The notes: generated by a model from the letters alone, not told the origin. A stretch of 64,000 bases of DNA from Glutamicibacter sp. JC586 (GCF_009805585.1 NZ_VHIN01000005.1:310001-374000), one strand, 5' to 3'. Counted from the first letter of the stretch, positions 43,402-52,362 are shown. Numbers and translations are program-made.

Positions 43402-44307
43402 CTAGTTCTGGTCATCCGGGGTAAGAGATGCGCGCAGTGAAACTTTGGAGCCGGTGCGCAAGGCATTGTTGCGGTATAGCCGGGCGGCAACCCAGAACAG
43501 GGCGGGGATTGCCACTGTGCTCAGGCCGGCGGCCGCAGCCATGTGCCACATTTCAAGGCCGTCCAGGCCGAACCTGATGGGCATCAAATATGAGGAAAAG
43601 AGGGGCACAAAGGACAGCGCATGTAGCCACGGGTTATCGAGGTGGGTTGGCAAGACATACAGCGAGACCACCAATAGCACCATTTGCAGAACCGACAGCG
43701 GCATTACGGCAGATGCCAAGTCCTCCTGCCTGGCTACTGTGGCGGCCAACGCGGTGTTGAGCAGTGCAAACACTGCGTAGCCGAGCAAGAACCACACCAT
43801 GAACCACAACAATGAGGGGCCCACCTGGATATCTAGAAGGGAGAACCCATCCGCTATCGCGAACCCGAGCACTCCGGTTCCGCCGATCACCAGAAGCTGG
43901 GCCAGTGTGACCAGTCCTATGCCAAGCAATTTCCCGGCCAGCAGGGGGCCAATGCCGATCTTTGTGAGCAGGATTTCGACGACTCGGGAGGACTTCTCCT
44001 CCACGACACCAGCGGTCAAGCTTTGCGAGGAGTAGACCAGGGAGGTCAGCAGGGCGCAGATCATGGCGGTTGCGAACAGCATGCGGGGATTCAGGCTGAA
44101 TGCCTCAAGGCCTTGTGCTGAATTGGCGAGAAACCAGCCGCCGACACCCGCCGCTGCGCCGACGCCCAAGGCGAGAAGCCCGGTGGTGAGCAGGATGGTG
44201 CGGTTGGACGTTCGGGTGAGGATCTCCCTGCGGATGACCAATAGAGTTTCGCGCAGTGCCTGTCTGGATTTCGAAACACTGCCGGTTTCCAAGATCTGCG
44301 TGCTCAT
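43402..44307 (-). CDS. ABC-2 type permease of the RiPP exporter (NatB-like)
   Basis: 301 residues from the ATG at 44307, which has GGAGG 7 bases upstream and overlaps the ATPase stop (ATGA). First helix at about 37-58, outer loop, then the NatB-type segment LTAGVVEEKSSRVVEILLTK followed by five helices. It pairs with the ATPase encoded just before it. As part of the lanthipeptide operon it most likely exports the product or gives self-protection. Confidence 0.82.
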   Translation of the reverse strand: MSTQILETGSVSKSRQALRETLLVIRREILTRTSNRTILLTTGLLALGVGAAAGVGGWFLANSAQGLEAFSLNPRMLFATAMICALLTSLVYSSQSLTAGVVEEKSSRVVEILLTKIGIGPLLAGKLLGIGLVTLAQLLVIGGTGVLGFAIADGFSLLDIQVGPSLLWFMVWFLLGYAVFALLNTALAATVARQEDLASAVMPLSVLQMVLLVVSLYVLPTHLDNPWLHALSFVPLFSSYLMPIRFGLDGLEMWHMAAAAGLSTVAIPALFWVAARLYRNNALRTGSKVSLRASLTPDDQN

Positions 44308-45278
44308 TTGCATGCCTCCGATGCTGTAGTGGCTGGTGCGGCCGGAGCCGCCGTGGAGCGGCCGGCTGAAATATATTGCCTGGTGAGCAGGTCATCCAGT
44401 GAGCGCTGGATGGATTCGATGCTGCGCAATCCGCCGTGGCTCTGGGCAATGGCCAGCAGCTGGGCAGGTATGTCGCGGTCCTCGCCTTCCATGGAGACCA
44501 GGATGCTCTTGTTGTCTGCTGAAGGCCGCGTTACCTCGATGCCCCGGAGCATTGCGGCTTGTGCTGCGAAGGCATCTGCGGTGCGGGAGAAATTCAACTG
44601 CCAACGGCTTATGCCCTCGGTTTTCAATTCTGCGATGCTGCCGCTGGCCTTGACCCGGCCCTGGTCCAGGATGCAGACCCGGTCGCAGAGACGTTCGACA
44701 AGATCCAGTTGATGCGAGGAAAAAAGCACACCCACCCCGCGGGCGGCTTGTTCGCGAATCAGCTCGCCCATTGTTGCCACGGCGCTGGGATCAAGGCCGG
44801 AGAAGGGTTCATCGAGCACCAACAGCGCGGGGTTGCCAACCAGCGAGACTGCCAGTTGTACTCGCTGCTGGTTGCCCAGCGAGAGATCCTGGATGAGCGT
44901 GCGCTCGCGGCCCTGAAGCCCCAATGAAGCGATGAGATCTTCTGCCACAGAGCGGGCAGCTGAAAGCTTGTGGCCCTCCAGCAGCGCAAAGTGGATGATC
45001 TGCTCACGCACCGGCATCTGCGGGTAGAGCCCGCGTTCTTCTGGCATGTAGCCGATGTTGCGCCGGTCTTGCGCGGTGATCGGTTTGCCATCCCACGTGA
45101 TTTCTCCTTGATCAGCGGTCAACAGCCCCAAGATCAGCCTCATGCTGGTGGTCTTGCCGGCACCGTTGCCTCCGATGAAACCGACGATCTCGCCGCGCTG
45201 GACCGATAGATCCATGCTGTGCAGCACGGTGCGGTCCCCGAAACTGCGGCTAACGCCGGTTAGCTGCAATCCGTTCAT
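44304..45278 (-). CDS. ABC transporter ATP-binding protein of the RiPP exporter
   Basis: 324 residues. Walker A GGNGAGKTTSMR near residue 37, signature LSLGNQQRVQLAVSLV near 133, Walker B LLVLDEPFSGLD near 155, switch His SSHQLDLVERL. A C-terminal extension of about 100 residues is typical of NatA-like exporters. ATG 45278 has a GGGAGGGA site; the frame is open another 21 codons upstream. It is the first gene of the minus-strand operon running to 37153. Confidence 0.85.
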   Translation of the reverse strand: MNGLQLTGVSRSFGDRTVLHSMDLSVQRGEIVGFIGGNGAGKTTSMRLILGLLTADQGEITWDGKPITAQDRRNIGYMPEERGLYPQMPVREQIIHFALLEGHKLSAARSVAEDLIASLGLQGRERTLIQDLSLGNQQRVQLAVSLVGNPALLVLDEPFSGLDPSAVATMGELIREQAARGVGVLFSSHQLDLVERLCDRVCILDQGRVKASGSIAELKTEGISRWQLNFSRTADAFAAQAAMLRGIEVTRPSADNKSILVSMEGEDRDIPAQLLAIAQSHGGLRSIESIQRSLDDLLTRQYISAGRSTAAPAAPATTASEACK

Positions 45279-45480
45279 GGTGGTCCCTCCCTGGTTTGGA
45301 ATCGTTCCTGTCGACAACGACTGTATTGGCCGTTGAATCAAGTGACCCTGTACTTCCGTATAGTCTTGCGGTGTACAAAAGTTCGACGGCTTAATCCACA
45401 GATCGCAGGCTCGAAGAGAGGTTCGCTCATTTTGTGGCTAGCGGATTTACCGGGAAGAAATAAATCTAGCTGAAGGGAGA

Positions 45481-45510
45481 TTGAGCGCTAGAACTGTTCT
45501 TTCGTATAGG
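45481..45510 (+). promoter_or_regulatory. Promoter of the divergent short peptide gene
   Basis: TTGAGC (45481-45486), 18 bases, TATAGG (45505-45510). The start would be about 84 bases before the ATG at 45601. Confidence 0.45.
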
Positions 45511-45600
45511 TGCGCGGCAGTGCGTGCGATGAAAAGTAGTAAGTGGCATGAGAACGCCGCAACAGATCATCATCACATTCACGAGTACGGAGAACACCAC

Positions 45601-45714
45601 ATGACTAACCTGGTTTGCACCTTCGCCCTAGCACTGAACTCGATTGCGATCCAGATGGCAGAGCCGGCGGTTTTCGGGTACTGGTTCTGCAGCAATTTCG
45701 GCGCCATGTGCTAG
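45601..45714 (+). CDS. 37-residue Cys-terminal peptide, candidate second RiPP precursor
   Basis: A 37-residue peptide starting MTNLVCTFALALN and ending AEPAVFGYWFCSNFGAMC. A GGAGA ribosome site lies 8 bases upstream of the ATG and a promoter farther up. Like the main precursor it ends in Cys, and both have an Ala/Glu/Pro stretch followed a few residues later by Phe-Cys, which makes a modified peptide plausible. Against this, there is no Ser/Thr three residues before the last Cys. It is divergent from the RiPP operon. A longer in-frame start at 45481 is unlikely because the promoter is there. It may also be a signal peptide or a chance frame. Confidence 0.4.
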   Translation: MTNLVCTFALALNSIAIQMAEPAVFGYWFCSNFGAMC

Positions 45715-45769
45715 GCGGTCCCAGGCATTCCTCGCGGAACGTGCTTGCAGCAGCCTCTGCGACTCGCGA

Positions 45770-45775
45770 TACCAT
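45770..45775 (+). promoter_or_regulatory. -10 element of the AHSA1 gene (leaderless)
   Basis: TACCAT lies 7 bases before the ATG at 45783. Confidence 0.4.
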
Positions 45776-45782
45776 TGAACTC

Positions 45783-46232
45783 ATGGAATCGATGACTGAA
45801 CTGGTGATTGCACGACAGTTTTCCGCCCCAAAAACAGCTGTTTGGGCAGCTTTCGTGGAACCCGAAATCATTGCCCAATGGTGGGGGCCACAAGGGTGGA
45901 GCGTCAATGAAGAATCGGTTGTCTTCGAAGCCAAAGTTGGCGGTCGCCATGAACTTGAGATGGTTCAGATCGAGAACCCAGAGGCGATGGTTCCCCTCAA
46001 GGCCGTCATTACCTCATTTGACGAATATGAGTGCTTGGTCAGTGCCGATGGCCCACATGAGATGACCTTGGACCTAGTCATTGAAACTCGTATCGAATTC
46101 AAGGAATTCGCCGGTCAGACCATGCTGACGCTGACTCAGGGACCGTTGCCCTATGAAGTAGTGGATTCCAGTACTAAAGCCTGGCATTCAGCCCTGGGTA
46201 AGCTCGAAGCACTACTCTCCGAGTATTTCTAA
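45783..46232 (+). CDS. SRPBCC/AHSA1-domain protein
   Basis: 149 residues, a helix-grip ligand-binding fold. IARQFSAPKTAVWAAFVEPE and IAQWWGPQGWSV at the start are the family's hallmarks, and the last helix contains STKAWHSALGKLEALLSEY. Members bind hydrophobic ligands or act as Hsp90-activator-like proteins; the ligand here is unknown. Its stop overlaps the convergent NTF2-like gene by 4 bases. Confidence 0.83.
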   Translation: MESMTELVIARQFSAPKTAVWAAFVEPEIIAQWWGPQGWSVNEESVVFEAKVGGRHELEMVQIENPEAMVPLKAVITSFDEYECLVSADGPHEMTLDLVIETRIEFKEFAGQTMLTLTQGPLPYEVVDSSTKAWHSALGKLEALLSEYF

Positions 46233-46594
46233 ACAAAATAGCTGCGGATCTCCTTGATTTTTGCGGCTTTGCCCGCAGAAGCAAACTTCAGCACATGGCT
46301 GAAGTGAGTCACTGATTGTTGCTGATCGTAACTTTGACCATCGGTGCTCCCTTCCTTGCCGTGGGTTAGAACGCTGAAAAATTGCAGGGTGTCAGTCGTT
46401 GGCATTGCAAGTATCCATTCGCGCACTGAATCCACGCCCACCAATGTTGTTCTTCCGATGATTTCCCACTGAATATCTTCGGAGAACCACTGCTCAAGTA
46501 CCGATACGTCGTTGTTATGAACGGCGGTGATTACGTCGGTAATAATCTGATGGCGAGGAGCATTGCCACAGGTTTCTGGGATCTCTACTTTCAT
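46229..46594 (-). CDS. NTF2-like (SnoaL/ketosteroid-isomerase fold) protein
   Basis: 121 residues. ITAVHNNDVSVLEQWFSEDIQWEII is the cone-shaped NTF2-fold beginning, followed by the usual hydrophobic sheet (FSHVLKFASAGKAAKIKEIR). No catalytic residues can be assigned. It begins 8 bases after the SDR stop and is probably co-transcribed with it. Confidence 0.72.
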   Translation of the reverse strand: MKVEIPETCGNAPRHQIITDVITAVHNNDVSVLEQWFSEDIQWEIIGRTTLVGVDSVREWILAMPTTDTLQFFSVLTHGKEGSTDGQSYDQQQSVTHFSHVLKFASAGKAAKIKEIRSYFV

Positions 46595-46602
46595 GGGCCT
46601 TC

Positions 46603-47367
46603 CTAACCTCGTCCGATATACGGCATGCCACCGGCGGTAATGGTGAACTGATTGATAGAGGTTCCCAAAGGTACCCCAGCGATGTAGGCGATGGCTTCGG
46701 CGGCCTGCTCGAGTGGGAACGTTGGCTCAACAATTCTTTGGCCACTGGGCTGCAGTGCCCCATCGTTGGCACCAAAATCATCGAGTAGGTCGCTGGCCGT
46801 ATTGCCGATATCTAGCTGCGTCGCCCGGATCTGATAGGGCCGACCGTCAAGCTCTAACGCTTTAGTTAGTCCCGCGATCCCATGTTTGGTCACCGTATAC
46901 GCCACCGAATTCACGCGGGGGACCTGGGCGGAGATCGACCCGTTATTAATGATTCGACCACCACCATGAGCCTTGAAGTGTGCAAAAGCGCTACGGGCTG
47001 CATTGATGGCACCAGTCAGATTGATCTGACATACCTGGTCCCACTGCTCGGGGCTCAACTGGTCGATGGAAACCGAAGAACCAAAAACTCCTGCGTTATT
47101 AAAGAGCACATCGACGGAGCCAAAACGCTGCTGGGCTGCAGAGAAGAGTTCATCAACGGCGCTGGCATCCGTGACATCTGTAGGGATGACCAGTGCCGAG
47201 GGATGAGACTGCGCAGTTTCCTCCAAGGTGGATTTGGTGCGTCCGGCGAGGACAACATTCCATCCCTGAGACAAGAGCAAACGGGCGGTGGCACGTCCAA
47301 TGCCGGAACCGGCACCCGTGATCACGACGGTGCGAGTTGCCTCGTTTATCTGAGGGGGCTGGGACAT
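46603..47367 (-). CDS. Short-chain dehydrogenase/reductase
   Basis: 254 residues. Cofactor motif VVITGAGSGIGRATARLLL near residue 14, NNAG near 88, catalytic Ser in INNGSISAQVP near 138 and YTVTKHG (Tyr-x-x-x-Lys) near 152. Classical SDR oxidoreductase. The Arg in LAGRTKS after the second strand suggests NADP(H). Ribosome site GGAGA before ATG 47367. Substrate unknown. Confidence 0.87.
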   Translation of the reverse strand: MSQPPQINEATRTVVITGAGSGIGRATARLLLSQGWNVVLAGRTKSTLEETAQSHPSALVIPTDVTDASAVDELFSAAQQRFGSVDVLFNNAGVFGSSVSIDQLSPEQWDQVCQINLTGAINAARSAFAHFKAHGGGRIINNGSISAQVPRVNSVAYTVTKHGIAGLTKALELDGRPYQIRATQLDIGNTASDLLDDFGANDGALQPSGQRIVEPTFPLEQAAEAIAYIAGVPLGTSINQFTITAGGMPYIGRG

Positions 47368-47565
47368 TATTTCTCCTTGCAAGGTTCCATCGGCATTGGT
47401 GCAACGTGCGTACTCTCATCCTAGGAATACCGACTCAGAATGCACAGCCGAGATAGTAGATATTGCGTGTCATTCGGGGTGCACTAGGGCAGAAGCAAAC
47501 CAAGCTACTAGGCTTAATTTGTTCGGCCCACAGAAAATTGGTCGATCAACCCTCAAAGGAGACTT

Positions 47566-48579
47566 GTGTTCCTCGACGTGCTTTATGGTGTTCTGCCACT
47601 GTTCTTCATCATGCTCATTGGCTTTGGCACGAGTTATGCACCCAAGTTTCCTGCTTCCGTGGAGCCAGCACTGAACGTCTTCGTGTTCTATGTGGCCTTA
47701 CCTGCATTGCTTTATAAAGTGGTGGCCCGCGCCGATATTAGTGACGGGGTGCCGTTCTCATTTCTCTGGATTAGCATCGCGGCAACATTGCTCTTCGCGG
47801 TGATGAGTTGGGCATTCTTCAGATATTTACTGCGTGTGGGGCCACAACGCGCGCTCGCCGGAATGCTCACCACGAGTTTTGGCAATGTCTCGTACCTTGG
47901 AATTCCGGTGATCATCGGGGTGATGGGGCCGGAAGCAGGTTTTGCGGCTGGGATGGGTCAACTGGTGCATAACATCATCTTCATGGTGGGCTTCCCGATT
48001 CTTGCGCAGATCATGTTGCCAACCGGAGCCCATGCCGAGCAACATCCCGCCAGTGGGTCGCGGTTGCTTCGAACCATCCGAAGCGCACTGCTTTACAGCC
48101 CGGTGACCTGGGCGATGGTCATTGGTGGTGCCGTGGTGCTCACGGGAGTTCATGTGCCCGGACCTATTGATGACACGATTGACCTGCTCTCCGCAGCGGC
48201 GGCTCCTGGAGCACTTTTTGTTATCGGCATGTCACTGAAGCGAACCATTGAACGCTCCCGTGCAGCAAGGAACGCGGAAGCGGTGGAGGACCAAGCATCG
48301 ACCGTCCGGGCCAAGTCGTCGATGCTGGTGATGATTATCGGCAAGCTCGTAGCGCTACCGCTTCTGACCGTAGTGATGCTCCAGCTTTTCGCGCCACAGC
48401 TGGATCGCATCTGGTTCAACGCGGCAGTGCTCATGGCCGCCATGCCAGTCAGTGCCACCGCCTACATCATGGCGCACAATGACACGGGCAACGGCGAACC
48501 TACCGCCGTGGCCATTGTGATCACTTGCCTTCTATCTGTCATTGCACTTCCGGTGCTCGCGCAACTGGTCCTGAAATAA
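47566..48579 (+). CDS. AEC family transporter (auxin efflux carrier type)
   Basis: 337 residues with about ten helices in two inverted halves. The N-terminal half has FVFYVALPALLYKVVARADI and TTSFGNVSYLGIPVIIGVMG; the C-terminal half has MAAMPVSATAYIMAHNDTG, the crossover motifs of the family. Bacterial members move malonate, malate or other anions. GTG start after AAAGGAG. A hairpin terminator follows. Confidence 0.87.
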   Translation: MFLDVLYGVLPLFFIMLIGFGTSYAPKFPASVEPALNVFVFYVALPALLYKVVARADISDGVPFSFLWISIAATLLFAVMSWAFFRYLLRVGPQRALAGMLTTSFGNVSYLGIPVIIGVMGPEAGFAAGMGQLVHNIIFMVGFPILAQIMLPTGAHAEQHPASGSRLLRTIRSALLYSPVTWAMVIGGAVVLTGVHVPGPIDDTIDLLSAAAAPGALFVIGMSLKRTIERSRAARNAEAVEDQASTVRAKSSMLVMIIGKLVALPLLTVVMLQLFAPQLDRIWFNAAVLMAAMPVSATAYIMAHNDTGNGEPTAVAIVITCLLSVIALPVLAQLVLK

Positions 48580-48582
48580 GTC

Positions 48583-48612
48583 GTCGCGGGCCGATGGAAC
48601 TCGGCCCGCGAC
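48583..48612. terminator. Bidirectional terminator
   Basis: GTCGCGGGCCG (48583-48593) and CGGCCCGCGAC (48602-48612) form a perfect 11-bp stem with an 8-base loop between the convergent AEC and export-protein genes. Confidence 0.75.
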
Positions 48613-48633
48613 TACATCCATGACTTGCTCAGG

Positions 48634-50894
48634 TCAGTTGGTGATCGATTGCTTCTCATCGATGGACTGTGGCGCATCAGCATCGATCAGGTCTTGTGCT
48701 TCGGCATCAATCTGGTTGGCACCTAGCGCCGCTTCATTGGCCTTAGCCTCGAGAGCCCGACCCTGCAAGGCTGCTAGCTCTTCAGCGGAGATTGGATGGC
48801 TTTCTGTCATCACCGGCTTGAGATGATCTATGACCATCGTGAGAGCCAAGCAGACAAGAGCCCAGATCGACAAAGTGATCAGGTGCGTACCAAGACCCGC
48901 GCCACCGAAGTAGAGCACCGAACGCACCGATTCGACGGCTGCCGGCATAGGCAAGATGTCGTGCAGAATCGTGAACATCCGCGGTTCCATGTAGATGGAC
49001 AAGGCCCGTTGGAGGCCGGAACGCCCAGGAACATCACCAGCAACATGGTTGGCAGTAGACACAGCATGCCAATGAGTCGGTTGAAGACCGTGGTCAACAT
49101 CGAGACTGCGAAGATGGCCAGCATGCCCACCCCAAACAGTTCCCAGAAGTGTCCGTCTACGGCGTGTTTGAGTGGCCCAGCGATCATATAGATCACCGCG
49201 GACATGAAGACGGAATACACCGCGAGCAGTGGGATCAGGCTCTTCAGTGGACGCAGGTGTGGCGCTGCGGTGGAACCGACCATGATGACCATGAATCCGG
49301 CCATGACCCAGCCCATGCCTACGTACATGCTTGCCGTACCCATATTGTCGTGATCCGGCAGGGCAGCCAATTCTTGGTACTCCACTGCCATATCTTGCGA
49401 CTGTGCGATCTGGGTAAATACCTGTTTGACCACCTGTGAAGCGGCGTTCCCGGAAGCCTGAGCAGTGTAGATAGTTGCCTCGGTCTGCGTAGCTGACGGC
49501 AGTACAAACGCTCCGGTGAGTTCTTGAGATTCCACCAGTTGCTTGGCTTCGTCGGCGTCCTGCAACGTCGTGAAATCAAAGAGTCCCGACATGGATTCTT
49601 CCAGGGACTGCGCCATCTGATCGGCTTGCTCGGTGGTGGAACCAACAATGGCGACGGGCATATGACGCGGTGTTGGGGTCTGCATGGCTCTGAGCATGGC
49701 AGTGAGCATGATGGCAATCATCGTGAAGGGGACAGCACCCAGGGTGATGTATCGCCAGGCTTTGCGCTGTGGGCGTGGACCGCCGTGAAGCGAGGCAATG
49801 TTGATCTGGGTGGGGGTTGGGCTCTTGCCCTTCTTGGTGCGTATCTTGTCGATCAAGGTAGTTAGCAGCAGTGCGGCAACAGCTCCACCGATGAGGATCA
49901 GAATGTGTTTGGCTGCTCCGTCGCCGTTAAAGTACAGCACCGAACGCATGGCTTCACCCAGTGCCGGCAAGGGCAGGAATTGGTGCAAGAACGGGTAGAT
50001 CTTCGGCAAGGCGTAGACGGACATGCCCATGTTTGATGCGGGCTGACCAAGCACCATAAACAAGAGCATTCCGGGGATGGCCGCTAACGGCCCGAAAATC
50101 CGGGTCAGCAGCACTTGAGAGGAACCCACGGCGAAAACACCGAGGGCCAGTGTGCCTATCACGGGAATGATGCTTGATGCTGGGATGACGCCCAGGATCG
50201 GTCCACCGATGAGTACCCCGAGCCCGGCCAACAGGATGGACCAGCCCGCCAGCAGGGGAAGTGCCCGGCGGCGTTTGAGCAACTCAGGGGAGTTGGAGAA
50301 AGCTAAAGACCACGGCATATATCCTGCGGTGACCATGGCGGTGGCTAGAAGCATCGCGCCCATGCCCATGGGGTCGTTCTCTGGGAGAGGAGCAATGTCC
50401 TGCGCATCAATGGTGAATCCTGCCTCGGCGAGGGCAGGAGTTAGTATCGCCGAAATGGCGCCGGAGGAAGAAACACCAGCGCTGCTGGCGGTGTAGAGGG
50501 TTGCAGAATTCGCGTCGAGGACGACAGCCGCGGTCACCTCGCGGTCGTAAACCAGATTACGTGCTTCCAGAGATGAGTCGACGATTTCGGGATCGACCGC
50601 TTCGCCGTTCGTGGTGTCCAGGTCTTCTACAAAGTCGGTGGCCGCTGAAGCGCTACTGGCATAGATGGCTACGGGCATGTTTTTGGCTTCTTGATGGTGC
50701 ATCGCACCTAGATAACCCCAGACCATCATTCCGACGATCATCAGTGGCATGACGAAAACCGCGGCGGTCCGTCCGATCTTCTCGGCTTTGGCTCGTTTAG
50801 CGGCGAGTTCTTGCGGGGAAAGGTCTTGTTGTTTGTCCTTGGCTTTGTGCCGAGGTGGCGGAGGTGTTTGTGGCTCGGTGGGTGCAGTGCTCAA
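48634..50894 (-). pseudogene. Two-repeat ABC-2-like membrane protein with a one-base frameshift
   Basis: The first 620 residues read from 50894 as a membrane protein with two tandem copies of a DUF3533/YhgE-like unit. Each unit has a first helix, an outer domain and five or six helices ending in a PASN...YPFLHQFLPLP-type segment. At about 49005-49007 (CCC on the plus strand) the frame fails; adding one base restores SNGALSIYM, aligning exactly with SNMGMSVYA of repeat one, and the remainder continues to 48634. Restored length is about 753 residues. Either the gene is newly inactivated or one base of a four-base run was lost in sequencing. It is divergent from a TetR gene, like many drug or envelope exporters. 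Confidence 0.75.
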
Positions 50895-50973
50895 ATTCCC
50901 ATGCTCCTAGGAGTGTCGGTCCGTCGGGGCTGCTGCAGCAGGCCATCGGAAGTAGATGCTGTACGGCAACGAC

Positions 50974-50993
50974 TTTACGCCACGTGGCGTAAA
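50974..50993. promoter_or_regulatory. TetR operator, 20-bp perfect palindrome
   Basis: TTTACGCCACGTGGCGTAAA is palindromic at every position and lies between the divergent export-protein and TetR genes, 80 bases from one and 71 from the other. Confidence 0.75.
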
Positions 50994-51064
50994 AATGACA
51001 TAACGTGAGCTGTGGATCACCATGGAGATGGTGGTTGCCACGTATTTGATGGGAGAAATGTTCC

Positions 51065-51718
51065 TTGGGTCGACATAGCGACAAGGCGCGAGAAGTTTTG
51101 CTCAACGCTGCAGAAGAGCTGTTCGCGCGCCATGGAATTGATGCCGTGTCCAACCGCAAGATCACCGAACATGCCGGAACGGCTAATCACTCCGCCATCA
51201 AGTACCACTTTGGTGCTAAGGATGACTTGCTGCGTGCGATGGTTCAACGAGCGGTGGATGACGTGCGTGTCTGCCGTGAAAAACTCGTAGGGGATGACAG
51301 TGCCGATCCAACGAGCCTGCGCGAACTGGTAACCGTCCACACGCTGGCGTTGCTCCACTCTTTCGATGCTTTGCCTCGACCTTCGTGGCGGGCGCAATTC
51401 TTGTTTCAGGTGCGTCTGCGCCCCGAATTTACCGAAATGCTGGCCGGCCTGATCAGTGAAGGGATACAGCGCCGGGCCGCCGCGAGTGACACCCTTGAGG
51501 AGCTCAAGGGCATACCAGAAGTTGTTGTTAGCTCAAGGGCGATGATTCTCGGGCCCATGGTTCTTGGGCTCTGTGCCGAATATGAGGCGCTCGTGAACGA
51601 AGGCGAGCAGCGTGGCAGCTGGGAGTCCATGGGGTACTTCGTGGTAGACGCAGTCGTGGGAATGCTGGCTGCGCCGAGTACTGCACCCGCAGATTTTATG
51701 GACTTTACCCAGAAGTAG
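51065..51718 (+). CDS. TetR-family transcriptional regulator
   Basis: 217 residues. N-terminal helix-turn-helix: GRHSDKAREVLLNAAEELFA, ISNRKI-type VSNRKITEHAGTANHSAIKYH, FGAKDDLLRAM. The C-terminal ligand domain is divergent. TTG start, with GGGAGA 8 bases upstream. It probably represses the divergent membrane protein and itself through the 20-bp palindrome between them. Confidence 0.87.
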   Translation: MGRHSDKAREVLLNAAEELFARHGIDAVSNRKITEHAGTANHSAIKYHFGAKDDLLRAMVQRAVDDVRVCREKLVGDDSADPTSLRELVTVHTLALLHSFDALPRPSWRAQFLFQVRLRPEFTEMLAGLISEGIQRRAAASDTLEELKGIPEVVVSSRAMILGPMVLGLCAEYEALVNEGEQRGSWESMGYFVVDAVVGMLAAPSTAPADFMDFTQK

Positions 51719-51966
51719 TTAGTGGGCGCGACGCCAGACTTTCCATGTGGGATGTAAAAGCTGCGACTGGAAAGTGTGCTCAGTGAGCGAGCTGTAGCTG
51801 TTTTTGTTGCGCTCGCAGTATTGGGCGCTGCGGGCGCCCTGCAGCAGGTCCCCGCTTTTGATGTTGCTTCACCGAGCCAGCACTCAGCCTTACTGCTTTC
51901 GCGACGCTAGGGCTGGCCATCAATGATTGCTCGCTCCGAATTCAGGGTGATGCGGACCTGTTGTGC
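51719..51966 (+). other. Gap with a possible remnant of a membrane protein
   Basis: Between the TetR gene and the small minus-strand gene. A 44-codon frame at 51776-51910 encodes AVFVALAVLGAAGALQQVP, like the last helix of a transporter, with no ribosome site. It may be a gene remnant; I see nothing else. Confidence 0.25.
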
Positions 51967-52161
51967 TTAGCGTCCGGTGGAAGTTCCAAAAATCTTGTTC
52001 CACAGCGACGGGCTAGTAGTGGAGATTTTTGGGTGACGAACAATATCCGGATCCAGGTTGTCGATGGGCTGGAACAATCCCGTGCGCAATGCCGCCGTTC
52101 CGCTTAAAGGACGATTCTCTGCGGTTGGATAATTAATTTTTGTCTGATTGATGGCGGTCAT
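51967..52161 (-). CDS. Small protein divergent from the urate operon
   Basis: 64 residues, polar, no signal peptide: begins MTAINQTKINYPTAENRPLS and ends with SLWNKIFGTSTGR. A very good ribosome site (GAGGAGGGG) and an AT-rich, palindrome-bearing region upstream support expression. No family is recognised. It shares its control region with uraD. Confidence 0.5.
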   Translation of the reverse strand: MTAINQTKINYPTAENRPLSGTAALRTGLFQPIDNLDPDIVRHPKISTTSPSLWNKIFGTSTGR

Positions 52162-52182
52162 GACCCCTCCTCTGAATTGGAA

Positions 52183-52203
52183 AACTTTCGCATTGTGAAA
52201 GTT
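52183..52203. promoter_or_regulatory. Inverted repeat in the urate-operon control region
   Basis: AACTTTC (52183-52189) and GAAAGTT (52197-52203), 7 bases apart, 22 bases upstream of the small minus-strand gene. A further CTAGT-GAA-ACTAG repeat lies at 52213-52225. Confidence 0.45.
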
Positions 52204-52301
52204 GCGTTTTGTCTAGTGAAACTAGTATGCGAGCTCTGTGGGGGTGTTGGCAAGGGGTTTGGGCAACTGATTTCGCGGGAGTGTGAAAAGGATTTAACAA
52301 A

Positions 52302-52314
52302 TACACGTCGTGTA
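52302..52314. promoter_or_regulatory. 13-bp palindrome upstream of the uraD promoter
   Basis: TACACGTCGTGTA, perfect around its centre, 17 bases upstream of the uraD -35. Candidate operator for the urate genes. Confidence 0.5.
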
Positions 52315-52331
52315 AATTTTTCGGTTTTTCT

Positions 52332-52362
52332 CTTGACGAGCGCTCTGTGAGATGGCTTACAG
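52332..52362 (+). promoter_or_regulatory. Promoter of the urate operon
   Basis: TTGACG (52332-52337) with TACAGT (52357-52362), spacer 19, or CTTACA (52355-52360), spacer 17. The leader to uraD is about 115 bases. Confidence 0.5.

Noticed and set aside
37153..45278. Thioviridamide-like (thioamide) cluster
   Set aside because: HopA1-like, kinase and decarboxylase genes are shared with that class, but YcaO and TfuA genes are missing.
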